A DNA stretch of 63,369 nt from Clostridiaceae bacterium. Its GTDB lineage: Bacteria > Bacillota > Clostridia > DSM-8532. The stretch spans positions 1 through 63,369 of the forward strand of contig JAAYPS010000148.1 of NCBI GenBank assembly GCA_012519655.1, given 5' to 3'. The notes under the pieces are model-generated. The model saw only the letters and a program-made list of their open reading frames with translations. It did no database searches and was not told the origin of the DNA. The number at the start of each line of letters is the position of its first letter. The stretch's first letter is position 1. The position numbers were made by a program, and so were the translations under genes. Shown here piece after piece: positions 35,300 to 43,809 of the stretch.

Positions 35300-36856
35300 C
35301 TACAGCTTTCTAAATTTATCAATATTGAATGGAATCATATGTCGTATATCCTTAAGTTCGAAAACCCCCATTAATATAAGCATGCCTATCATTAATAAGG
35401 CAGTTAACCCTCCGGAAAACATTAACTGAATAAATTGTGATTGAATAACCGATGCAACTACCATTTTTATAAAGCGTGCAGCAATAATTCCCGAAATTGA
35501 AGCAACAAGAGGTTTTACAATCCATTCCCCTACATTTATAGATATACCAGTGGTTTTGGTGGCTACTCTCAAGTTTAGGATGGAACCAAGAAAGTGACCT
35601 GTTGCAAGAGCAATTATGTATGCATTAAGCCCATAATATGGTATACCAAACCACACAACACCAAGTCTTAATATGCTTGTTATCATCGAATGCATTAACG
35701 TTTTTTTCTCTTTACCAAGACCATTTAAAATCCCTAGAAGTGTTTGCTGAAGGTAGAAAAATACACCTGTGAATGATAGTAAATATAGCATATGCCCTAC
35801 ATTTTGACCTGGGTATATCAGATTGGATATTTCATTTGCAAAACTCATAAAAAGACTCGAAAACCAAAAACCTAATACAAGGGTAAGGCGTATCGACCTT
35901 GAAATTTGCCTGTTGGCCATATTCATCCTTTTCATTGCAGTTGCTTCAGCTATTACTGGCACAAGTGCTGTAGCTATGGCCCCTGTCAGCATTGATGGAA
36001 AAGATATTATTGGTGACGCCATTCCTGTAAATTTGCCATATTGGGTAAGGGCTTCGGTTGAAGATAAACCATGAATTAATAAACGTTGAGGTATCAGTAA
36101 AAACTCTACTGTTCCAAGTAAAGACAATATCAAACGGTTGGCAGTTATGGGTAAAGAAATACCTAGAACCGACTTACCGATGTCCCTTTTCCTCATAATT
36201 TTCTGATTGGTAGATGGTTTATCGGGTTTTCTAACTCTAAAAGCAATCAATACTGTGAGCACATTCGCAATCTCGCCAACTATTAGACCTATCGTTGCAA
36301 ACAAACATTTTCTTGTCATATCGCCATGAATAAAAAGGTCTGCAAGCAGATAAACAGCCAGTAATTTTACCACCTGTTCAGCTACTTGGGATATTGCATT
36401 TGGTACTACCTCCTGCTTTCCGTAGAAGTATCCTTTAATGGTTGTGATAGCGGCTATAAAAGGAATTGCTGGCAATAGATATAATAGTGAAGTTTTTGTC
36501 CGTGTATCACCTACTAGAACACCGACTACAAAGTCAAGATTTAATAACAATACAGTAACAATTATTGCTCCTGCAATAAATATAGTTACACCAGATACAA
36601 CCGCTATTCTTACACAGTTTTTATTGTTTCCCTTTGCTGTTTCTTCTGCTACAAGTCTTGAAATAGCAATACCTACGCCTGCTGTTAAGCCCAGCAAAAT
36701 AAGCCCGTATATGGGCAGTACCAATTGATACAAACCCATACCTTCTGCTCCGATAGTATTTGCCAAGAAAATTCTATAAGCAAAACCTAGAATCTTAACA
36801 ATAAAACCTGCAATGGTTAAAATGAAAGCATTCTTTTTTAATGATTTTTTTCTCAT
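35300..36856 (-). CDS. spoVB: Stage V sporulation protein B / MOP-superfamily flippase
   Basis: A 518-residue membrane protein with about 14 transmembrane helices. The N-terminus, FILTIAGFIVKILGFAYRIFLA, then GAEGMGLYQLVLPIY, is typical of SpoVB/MurJ-like polysaccharide flippases. SpoVB is needed for spore cortex synthesis and probably moves a lipid-linked precursor across a membrane. Clostridia often carry several paralogues, so a role in another polysaccharide is possible. GGGG stands before the ATG. It is a single-gene unit. Confidence 0.85.
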   Translation of the reverse strand: MRKKSLKKNAFILTIAGFIVKILGFAYRIFLANTIGAEGMGLYQLVLPIYGLILLGLTAGVGIAISRLVAEETAKGNNKNCVRIAVVSGVTIFIAGAIIVTVLLLNLDFVVGVLVGDTRTKTSLLYLLPAIPFIAAITTIKGYFYGKQEVVPNAISQVAEQVVKLLAVYLLADLFIHGDMTRKCLFATIGLIVGEIANVLTVLIAFRVRKPDKPSTNQKIMRKRDIGKSVLGISLPITANRLILSLLGTVEFLLIPQRLLIHGLSSTEALTQYGKFTGMASPIISFPSMLTGAIATALVPVIAEATAMKRMNMANRQISRSIRLTLVLGFWFSSLFMSFANEISNLIYPGQNVGHMLYLLSFTGVFFYLQQTLLGILNGLGKEKKTLMHSMITSILRLGVVWFGIPYYGLNAYIIALATGHFLGSILNLRVATKTTGISINVGEWIVKPLVASISGIIAARFIKMVVASVIQSQFIQLMFSGGLTALLMIGMLILMGVFELKDIRHMIPFNIDKFRKL

Positions 36857-36995
36857 ATGACCCCTTTTATGACCGCAAGTGCAAAATGCAGTTACATATT
36901 TGACAGTTTGTTTAATTAAAATATATGGGCTTTAGGGGGATATCATGCGAGAAAATAAAAAAGTAGTTTCATTTGTACTAATGATTAGTTGTTTC

Positions 36996-37646
36996 TTATT
37001 GTAATTGCTTTTTATACATTTCGTTGCTTATTTGATCCACATCCTCAATCTCTCGAATAGATCTGTCATTTTCTGCAGCATCTTGGCGATTACCAAGCGG
37101 TGCGCCCACTTGAGGAGAATCAGAAGAACCAAAGGACAAAACCTCTTCAAGAGCTTGCTCTCCATCATACGGTTCGTCACCATTCAAATCATGAATGTAA
37201 TCGCCTCGCATCTCCTTCTCAAGCACATCCTCTTCCACAGGGCGATGTTTTGACTTACACTGCTTATCAATAGATTTCTCGTACTCTTGTAACCTTTCAC
37301 ATTCTATACAATTTTTTGCATGGGGAAGAACCTCCAAACGCTCGGGCTCAATTAACTTACTGCAAGTTTCACACAAACCATATGTGTTGGATTCTATTTT
37401 TTCTAAAGCACTGTCTATTTCCCTAATTGCAAATTCCCGATTAAACTTTAGTGCTGCTAGCTGTTCTGCGTCAAATAGTTCAGTAGCAACCTCTGATGGG
37501 TGATTATCATAACGTGAAAGTTCTGAATCTTCTAATACACCATACTCTTCAGATATTCCACGGGACATATCTTCCATGACCTCCCTGTGGTGTTCTCTAT
37601 GTTGTTGTAATAGATGTTTATAATGTTTACTCTGATTCTTGTTCAT
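36996..37646 (-). CDS. TraR/DksA-type C4 zinc-finger protein (YteA-like)
   Basis: A 216-residue protein. Residues about 1-100 are helical with acidic and histidine-rich parts. The zinc finger near residues 92-115 has CETC and CIEC. Acidic C-terminal residues are followed by a basic end. The YteA subfamily is found in spore-formers and its function is unsettled; DksA itself binds RNA polymerase. The start is the ATG at 37646 with GGAGG upstream, 20 residues inside the longest reading. Confidence 0.85.
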   Translation of the reverse strand: MNKNQSKHYKHLLQQHREHHREVMEDMSRGISEEYGVLEDSELSRYDNHPSEVATELFDAEQLAALKFNREFAIREIDSALEKIESNTYGLCETCSKLIEPERLEVLPHAKNCIECERLQEYEKSIDKQCKSKHRPVEEDVLEKEMRGDYIHDLNGDEPYDGEQALEEVLSFGSSDSPQVGAPLGNRQDAAENDRSIREIEDVDQISNEMYKKQLQ

Positions 37647-38057
37647 TTTAACCTCCAAAATCTTGTTTTTGTCCGGGTTAAGCGCATTTGAGTAATTTGT
37701 CAACATTTTAATTAGTTTCTACTCAAATTTTATTATTTCCTAAATTGATGGTTTAAATGAATGAATCTTAGCGACTTCAAAATATACTAATTGAATATTT
37801 TTTCAGACTTGTTAAATGGTAGAACCAACCATATAATATTAATATAGTGGCTAGTTCATAGTATAATTAAATATAGTATGAATTTTGAATGGTATAATAA
37901 GCATCTCAATTAAGGTTATTACATGCCTGCTGCGGAATTTAGCCGCGTACAATCTTTTTTGCTAATGCAAAAATAGATATGAAAGATTATATCATGAACT
38001 CATGCTAACTTAAGATATTATCTTACTATCATATAATTTATAGAGAGGTATGGACCT
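37647..38057. other. Intergenic region with a promoter and a possible short transcript
   Basis: A plus-strand promoter with TTGTTA (37809-37814), a 17-bp spacer and TATAAT (37832-37837) stands about 220 bp before the LURP-one gene. About 95 bases later a small GCGG/CCGC hairpin followed by a T6 run (about 37930-37967) could end a short RNA or act as an attenuator. No small reading frame with a ribosome site is seen between them. Confidence 0.45.
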
Positions 38058-38537
38058 ATGAAATATTTAGTTAGGCAAAAAGTTTTCTCATTCAGGGATA
38101 GTTTTACTATTAAAAACGAGTTTGGCGATGATTGTTTTAGAGTTTATGGTAGAATCTTTTCATTTGGTAAAAAATTAACTCTTACGGACTTGCAGGATAG
38201 AGAGTTATACTATATTGAACAGCGCTTGTTTAGGTTTCTACCGGAATACACTATTTATCAAAATGGTATTCCGATAGCTCATGTAAAAAAGAATTTGAGA
38301 TTATTTAGACCCAGCTTTGATATTACAAGCGACTATGGCAATTTTAACATTGATGGTAATTTTTTTGCATATGATTTTAGTATCTTCAAAAATGGGGCAC
38401 CAGTTGCAATTATATCAAAAAAATGGTTTTCATTTTCAGATACTTACGGTGTTTCAATAAATGACAACGAAGATGCTGCATTTATACTTGCTTTAGTTAT
38501 AGTACTTGACCAAGTATACCATGATGGAGATAAATAG
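38058..38537 (+). CDS. LURP-one-related (tubby-like) protein
   Basis: A 159-residue protein of the LURP-one/DUF567 family, which folds as a 12-stranded beta-barrel around a central helix like the tubby C-terminal domain. The repeated pattern of short strands, each ending in basic-aromatic residues (FSFRDSFTIKNEFGD, YYIEQRLFRFLPEYTIY, DFSIFKNGAPVAIISKKW), and the hydrophobic C-terminal helix AAFILALVIVLDQVYH fit. Bacterial members have no settled function; some may bind membrane lipids. GAGAGG stands upstream. Its stop is four bases from the convergent GerMN gene. Confidence 0.82.
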   Translation: MKYLVRQKVFSFRDSFTIKNEFGDDCFRVYGRIFSFGKKLTLTDLQDRELYYIEQRLFRFLPEYTIYQNGIPIAHVKKNLRLFRPSFDITSDYGNFNIDGNFFAYDFSIFKNGAPVAIISKKWFSFSDTYGVSINDNEDAAFILALVIVLDQVYHDGDK

Positions 38538-38541
38538 GCGG

Positions 38542-39744
38542 CTATATGGTCCATTGGTCATGCACAATACCAGTCAAATACCAATGGCCATCGTTTTGTT
38601 CGAATACAAGTTTTAGGCTTTCCCAATCCATTCCTTCATAGTTAGGATCAAAGCCTCTAAAATGGTATTCAAGCACATGTGCATCAGTATAAGCTTCAAA
38701 CACATTGTTTATTGTATTTCCACGTTGAGAATATTGATCATAGAGCACTTCATCAGCGTTAATAAAATCCTGATTATAGACAAACTTCTCAAGGTATTCT
38801 CCAAATGTTAGTTCTATAGGTTCGCCTATACCGTCGTATGCTCCCCATATATATAGTTTCTCACTGTCAAGAGATGTCTTTATCTGTTCTGCACTTAGAA
38901 TTATATCCTTTTCAACCTCTACATAGGTATAGGGTGAAAAACGTACACCTTTATCGGGGTGAATTAAAGATGAGAGAGCTTCCATGTCTTTTTCTTTTAG
39001 AGCCGTGAGTACTTTATTTCCCAATCCATAAATCTCCTTTTCAGTTGTCTCTGCTTTACTGTCAGCTGTCTTTATAAAACTATCATTTCTTTCAAAGGGC
39101 TCATCAAATATCATATGGCTGTAAACTTCCCTTTTTTCCCCTTCTATCAGAAACTGCACCTTTTTGATCTCTGAAAGCTCGGTTAACGAATTAACAATGG
39201 AATTTATTAATACTGTTTCAAATGCAGTGCCTCCAGGGTTGTTGTCCACAAATTCTTTAGATAGATCTAAATAACAAATACTCTCTTTTACCTCCACAGA
39301 AAGAAGCTTTGTACCCTGTGGTATGGTGGAATCTTGGCTTGTCCCCTTAGGGCCTTTTTGAAGCTCTTTAAAGATTACCTCTTCAAGCTTCTCATCCTTA
39401 TCAATTTCTACTTGACGTTGAATAGGAACGACACCGTCCACATTCGAATTTGGAAAATACAATGTTAAACTTACAGTTCTCTTTTGCTCAGGAGCAGTAG
39501 TTACTGTAGGCTGCTCTGTTACCTGAGTATTTTGTGTACTGTCGGGCGCTTTCGTTATAGGTGCATTTTGAGTATTATCGGGTTTTTTTATTAAATTGCT
39601 TTGTATTGAATCAAATCTAGTTCCGATGTAAAAAGCAACTCCCATAAGTATGCATACAATAATTGTTGATAGTACAGGTTTTAAGCTGCTTTTTTTCTGA
39701 GATTTTCTGTTTTTAGCTTTATTTGAATATTTCTTTTTACTCAT
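38542..39744 (-). CDS. Membrane-anchored GerMN-domain protein
   Basis: A 400-residue protein. A lysine-rich N-terminus is followed by a single transmembrane anchor at about 26-45, then a low-complexity linker rich in Thr, Gln and Pro. The GerMN (sporulation and spore germination) domain is at about 90-210, with LTLYFPNSN, FKELQKGP and YLDLSKEFVDN. The C-terminal 160 residues look like an NTF2-like or uncharacterised domain. GerM acts in spore cortex formation and germination in Bacillus. The protein is probably on the outer face of the membrane. Confidence 0.82.
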   Translation of the reverse strand: MSKKKYSNKAKNRKSQKKSSLKPVLSTIIVCILMGVAFYIGTRFDSIQSNLIKKPDNTQNAPITKAPDSTQNTQVTEQPTVTTAPEQKRTVSLTLYFPNSNVDGVVPIQRQVEIDKDEKLEEVIFKELQKGPKGTSQDSTIPQGTKLLSVEVKESICYLDLSKEFVDNNPGGTAFETVLINSIVNSLTELSEIKKVQFLIEGEKREVYSHMIFDEPFERNDSFIKTADSKAETTEKEIYGLGNKVLTALKEKDMEALSSLIHPDKGVRFSPYTYVEVEKDIILSAEQIKTSLDSEKLYIWGAYDGIGEPIELTFGEYLEKFVYNQDFINADEVLYDQYSQRGNTINNVFEAYTDAHVLEYHFRGFDPNYEGMDWESLKLVFEQNDGHWYLTGIVHDQWTI

Positions 39745-40015
39745 CGATTTTTCAACCCTTTCGGACTATTTTGTCATATTTAAATTCTACGAAAATATAT
39801 CATGATTATATATGTAAGTATACCAACTAATATTATACTCCAACATTTATCAATGCTACATCTAAATAACGCTTTAAGCCTATTAAGAAATGTTGCATTG
39901 TACAACAAAAATTAGCTCGAAATTAACTTAGTTCGAAAGTTTCGCTTTACCTAAAGGTTATGTTCGTAAAAGCCTTAATGCAGAAGTAAATATTAAATTG
40001 CCATACATAATAAAA

Positions 40016-40047
40016 GAAAAATCCCTAAAAGCTCATTCTTTTAGGGG
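40016..40047 (-). terminator. Rho-independent terminator of tRNA-Arg
   Basis: The stem CCCTAAAAG/CTTTTAGGG (40023-40031 with 40038-40046) has a 6-base loop. On the minus strand it is followed by a T5 run and more T. It lies directly downstream of the tRNA 3' end. Confidence 0.85.
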
Positions 40048-40055
40048 TTTTCCTT

Positions 40056-40132
40056 TGGCGCGCCCGGCAGAGATCGAATCCACAACCTTCTGGTCCGTAG
40101 CCAGACGCTCTATCCAATTGAGCTACGGGCGC
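40056..40132 (-). tRNA. tRNA-Arg (anticodon ACG)
   Basis: A full cloverleaf: acceptor GCGCCCG pairs with CGGGCGC, the anticodon loop is CTACGGA with ACG, the T arm is present, the discriminator is G, and CCA is encoded. It is 77 bases long. A34 would be edited to inosine to read CGU/CGC/CGA. Confidence 0.97.
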
Positions 40133-40164
40133 ATAATTATTATCTGATTTAATGTGCAATATAT

Positions 40165-40193
40165 ATAATAATATAAACCAATAAAAAAATCAA
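40165..40193 (-). promoter_or_regulatory. Probable promoter of tRNA-Arg
   Basis: TTGATT (40188-40193) and TATTAT (40165-40170) stand 17 bp apart on the minus strand, 33 bases before the tRNA 5' end. Confidence 0.5.
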
Positions 40194-40304
40194 CCTGATT
40201 CTTGAATTTGAGGTTTTCCAATTACTTGTTGTTAATTGTAAAACTAAATTAGACCCCTTTTTGTTTTTTAAGTCTATTTGTCTTACGGTTTATGATATTG
40301 CGCC

Positions 40305-40333
40305 TTTACATTTCTGTAAAGAAAAAATATAAT
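40305..40333 (+). promoter_or_regulatory. Promoter of the 54-residue membrane protein
   Basis: TTTACA (40305-40310) and TATAAT (40328-40333) have a 17-bp spacer on the plus strand. The expected start point is about 50 bases before the small gene's ATG. Confidence 0.65.
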
Positions 40334-40391
40334 AAATAATATATAGGGAAATATAATATATAATAGTAGAGTGTTTTAGTGGAGGTTTATA

Positions 40392-40556
40392 ATGCACATT
40401 TCCGGTATAACATATGTAAAACGAAAAAAAAGATGGCTCCCTAAATTAATTTACACAATATTAATTATATTGGTTATTATAGCTATAGTCATTCTATGTT
40501 TATTATTATTTACAAATATACAGATCCCCTACATAAGTGAATGGTTAGAATCATAA
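40392..40556 (+). CDS. Small single-pass membrane protein, 54 residues
   Basis: A reading frame of 54 codons with a perfect GGAGG seven bases before its ATG, its own promoter and a hairpin terminator overlapping its stop. The product has a basic start (VKRKKRW at 9-15), one long hydrophobic helix (about 19-41, rich in Ile and Leu) and a short outer tail with Trp51. It faces the convergent corA gene. I do not recognise the family; a small regulator of a membrane partner is possible. The combination of signals makes it a real gene despite its size. Confidence 0.8.
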   Translation: MHISGITYVKRKKRWLPKLIYTILIILVIIAIVILCLLLFTNIQIPYISEWLES

Positions 40557-40582
40557 AGCCACAGGCTTGCTGCGGCTTTTAT
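40555..40582. terminator. Bidirectional terminator between the small membrane protein and corA
   Basis: AAAGCC-n-CAG pairs with CTG-n-GGCTTT around GCTTG, with one mismatch. The A/T tracts on both sides let it end both the plus-strand small gene and the minus-strand corA gene. Confidence 0.7.
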
Positions 40583-40584
40583 GA

Positions 40585-41523
40585 TTACAGTAATTGTCTC
40601 TTATTTAAAATAATGACCAATAACAAAGATATACCAATAGATCCAGTTAGGATGTAAAGCCAACTAAGTGGGCTACTGGCAAAAGGCAAATGTACATTCA
40701 TACCGTAAAAGCTAAAAACAATTGTCGGCACTGAAAGTACTATTGTAACAGATGTTAAAAACTTCATAACATTATTAAGATTATTGGAAATTACAGACGA
40801 AAACGCATCCATCATTCCGTTCATTATTGTTGTGTATATGTTTGCCATCTCAATTGCTTGTTTATTCTCAATAATAGCATCTTCCAATATATCCTGGTCT
40901 TCCTCATATAGCTTAATATACCGTCCTCGTAATAGCCTCTCTAAAACCACCTCATTTGATTTTAACGAGGTAGCAAAAAATATAAGACTTTTTTCAAGCT
41001 CCAATAGTTTAAAAAGCTCCTTGTTGCGCATTGATTTATGCAAACTGCTTTCAAGATATTCGGTCTTTTTATCTATATGCCTCAAATATTTTAGATAATC
41101 CTTCGCATTGTTAAGCAATACTTGGAGTATAAACCTTGTTTTTTTATGGGTGAACATGGTTTTGATCTTATTATCAATAAAAGGCTTAAAAACCTGTGCT
41201 TCATATACGCATATTGTAATCAAGTAATCATCTCTTACAACAAGAAGACCTAAAGGTATGGTTTCAAATCTTAAAGTCTGCTCATCCTCATATGTAAACG
41301 GAATGTCTACAATGATTATGGTTTGATCTTCGTCAACATCAATTCTTGCTTTTTCTTCTTCATCAAGAGGATCTCTCAAAAGCTTTGGCTCCACATCTAA
41401 AGCCTCTTGAACCATTCTTAATTCTTCTTCTGTGGGCGCAGTAATGTTCACCCAGCACCCCTTTTCAAAATTGTCTATTCTAACAAGCTCACCAGTGTCC
41501 TTGGTTTTAAAAATCTCAACCAT
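40585..41523 (-). CDS. corA: CorA family Mg2+/divalent cation channel
   Basis: A 312-residue protein. The cytosolic alpha/beta domain and long helices (about 1-250) are followed by two transmembrane helices near the C-terminus. The selectivity motif YGMN (273-276) lies between them. CorA forms a pentamer that lets Mg2+ (or Co2+, Ni2+) in. The start has AGGTG upstream. No M-box riboswitch is visible in the short upstream gap. Confidence 0.93.
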   Translation of the reverse strand: MVEIFKTKDTGELVRIDNFEKGCWVNITAPTEEELRMVQEALDVEPKLLRDPLDEEEKARIDVDEDQTIIIVDIPFTYEDEQTLRFETIPLGLLVVRDDYLITICVYEAQVFKPFIDNKIKTMFTHKKTRFILQVLLNNAKDYLKYLRHIDKKTEYLESSLHKSMRNKELFKLLELEKSLIFFATSLKSNEVVLERLLRGRYIKLYEEDQDILEDAIIENKQAIEMANIYTTIMNGMMDAFSSVISNNLNNVMKFLTSVTIVLSVPTIVFSFYGMNVHLPFASSPLSWLYILTGSIGISLLLVIILNKRQLL

Positions 41524-41605
41524 CTAAATCACCTGCTTTCTATAAAATCACCTCACTATAATAATGACCTAAAGCTACACCGCAATAGCCTTCAATAACA
41601 AACAT

Positions 41606-43789
41606 TTAAGCATCGATAATCTCAATTGCATATGGTTTTAAAGTTATGTTAATGCTTTCTCCTTTTGAATTCTTTACTATTGTTGTTTCGGAATCTGAGC
41701 CATTGTTTATTACAACAAGTTTATTGCTTGCAGGAAAATATGCACATTCGGTTTTAACATTATCAGTAGTCCAGCAGTCAAGCTCTTTTTCAGCACCCGA
41801 CGCCCAAAGGATGGCTCTAAATAACATTCTTGTATTTTCAGGGCTGAATTTAAAACCTGAGGCATAAACACCTCTACCATTGACAAATTCTCTTGCTGCA
41901 ACCCTTATACTTCCACATTCATGGGCTAATACATCTGTTTTTCCATCTATCACATAAATATTATCAATATCTGTTCCGAAATCCAGAGTTTCTGTTGTAT
42001 CCTCCATAATAAAGTGAGAGGTACATGGTTGGTAATTGTATTTATTCTTAGAAAGTGTACGTCCTGTTTCTCTGTCTACACCCAGTATATGCGATAGCTG
42101 GAAATATTGACTGCTATAAATAGTTGCTGAAGGCTCTTCTATTCCAATAAATCCACCACCTTGTGCAACCCATTCGGTTATCGCAGAAACCACTGACGGA
42201 TCCTTCCAATTGTCACCACCGCTCCACGCACTATCTAAAATACCACAGTTTATAATAACTTTAACATCCTCTGGAATACCGTTTGCTCTTATGCCGTCAA
42301 AACTAATATATTCAACGTCAAGCGGGAGTCCTGCCAAGGCTTCATTCACATGGTTCAAAGCCACTTCAGGATGCTCATGCATATGTCCGCTACAAATCCA
42401 TGAGCGAAGATTACCCCAGCAGGTTAGCACTGCTACCTTACCTGGCACTGTATATGGTTTATCATTATCGTGTAATCCACGTAACATCCTAAATTCATTG
42501 GCGAGCTCTTCAATATAATCAACAAAATCAGGAAAGTCCTCAACCAAATGTAAGTAGCCACCAAGACCTATCCTTTGTACTGGGGCACGAAGAAGCGCTC
42601 GACGTATTTTCATCCAAAAGTCCTTTGCATCTTTTGTTGGATTTCCGCCGGCTTTAAATGTAGGCTCACCTGATAGACCTGTTGGGAAAAGATATGGATG
42701 AAGACGCAATTCATGAGTTTCAACACCTTTAACTCCAGCACATTTTCTTGCTTCAAAAGCATTGAACACACACTTAATAATTCCATCAAAATTGAAGTCC
42801 TTAAAACGAGGACTATATGGCTCTATACCAACCCAATGGTCATCATAGAAAACATAGGCTTTCTTTCCATATTTGTGGACTAGGTCCACTAGTTCGCCCC
42901 CAAATGTTGTTACGAATTTATTTACATAATCCATCCACGCCCGTATCTTTTCAGATGGAACGTTATGTGTATTATTCAATAGACCATTATTAATAAAGTC
43001 TTCGGATGTGATCTTAATACCCGTTTCTTTTTCAAATTGAGTTATAGCATATGGACTAACAGAAAAATCATATGATGCCCAATCGGAATATCTATGCTTT
43101 AAATTAGGATCATCACCCCACAGCCAACAAAAATTATAAAACATAGAAGTAAATCTAACTACATTTGTATGGGGATGATCTTGTAACCATTTATCCAGAT
43201 AACTCAGCATGAAATCTTGTGTTTCTGGATAAATAGGATCAATGGGCATGAGATGCTCCCTATCACCCCAGTTGTTTGTTATATGATTATACATGGAAAT
43301 GGCTTCCCAAATCCTGTAGGCAAGAAAATTCACTGTATATTTATGCCATTTTGTCGTATTTATAATGGTGACAGTACCAGCCTCTTTATCAAACTCCCAG
43401 TTTTCTTCACTAATCTCTTGCCCGGTTGTTCTGTCAAAAACTTGCCACCATTTTTTGGGGTCATCATTGAAATTAACTTCGAATTGTTCCCTAAAATACC
43501 CCTTCAGCAAGTCTATTATAAGTACATTTTCTGTTGCAACAACAGGATCAGACATAAGAAAATTTTGCTGAAGCTTGTCCCGGTTAGCTTTTGCCCAGCT
43601 ATTATCCGACCTAACAAGGCACAAAGTAGAGTAAATGTCATAATCAGATGATAGGATTTTCTCTGACAGAGCTGTTCCATCACTGTCTCTTATAACATCT
43701 GCTCCCCACTTTTGAGCTAACTCTAAAGTTAAGTCTTCGTAACCAGCTTCTCCTGGTAGAGTAAAAAAGCCTTTAGTTTTATTTCTCAT
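41606..43789 (-). CDS. GH112 phosphorylase (beta-galactosyl-hexosamine / galactosyl-rhamnose phosphorylase)
   Basis: A 727-residue enzyme matching GH112 end to end. It opens with FFTLPGEAGYEDLTLELAQ, has VRFTSMFYNF (about 211-220), the general acid Asp317 in YDDHWVGIEPY, and RIGLGGYLHL. The family phosphorolyses beta-1,3-galactosyl-HexNAc or beta-1,4-galactosyl-L-rhamnose to galactose-1-phosphate in the cytosol. The GH127 neighbour 20 bp upstream points to plant cell-wall sugars, favouring galactosyl-rhamnose, but residues deciding this cannot be judged here. GGAGG stands upstream. Confidence 0.88.
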   Translation of the reverse strand: MRNKTKGFFTLPGEAGYEDLTLELAQKWGADVIRDSDGTALSEKILSSDYDIYSTLCLVRSDNSWAKANRDKLQQNFLMSDPVVATENVLIIDLLKGYFREQFEVNFNDDPKKWWQVFDRTTGQEISEENWEFDKEAGTVTIINTTKWHKYTVNFLAYRIWEAISMYNHITNNWGDREHLMPIDPIYPETQDFMLSYLDKWLQDHPHTNVVRFTSMFYNFCWLWGDDPNLKHRYSDWASYDFSVSPYAITQFEKETGIKITSEDFINNGLLNNTHNVPSEKIRAWMDYVNKFVTTFGGELVDLVHKYGKKAYVFYDDHWVGIEPYSPRFKDFNFDGIIKCVFNAFEARKCAGVKGVETHELRLHPYLFPTGLSGEPTFKAGGNPTKDAKDFWMKIRRALLRAPVQRIGLGGYLHLVEDFPDFVDYIEELANEFRMLRGLHDNDKPYTVPGKVAVLTCWGNLRSWICSGHMHEHPEVALNHVNEALAGLPLDVEYISFDGIRANGIPEDVKVIINCGILDSAWSGGDNWKDPSVVSAITEWVAQGGGFIGIEEPSATIYSSQYFQLSHILGVDRETGRTLSKNKYNYQPCTSHFIMEDTTETLDFGTDIDNIYVIDGKTDVLAHECGSIRVAAREFVNGRGVYASGFKFSPENTRMLFRAILWASGAEKELDCWTTDNVKTECAYFPASNKLVVINNGSDSETTIVKNSKGESINITLKPYAIEIIDA

Positions 43790-43809
43790 GCTATACCTCC
43801 ATTAAATAG

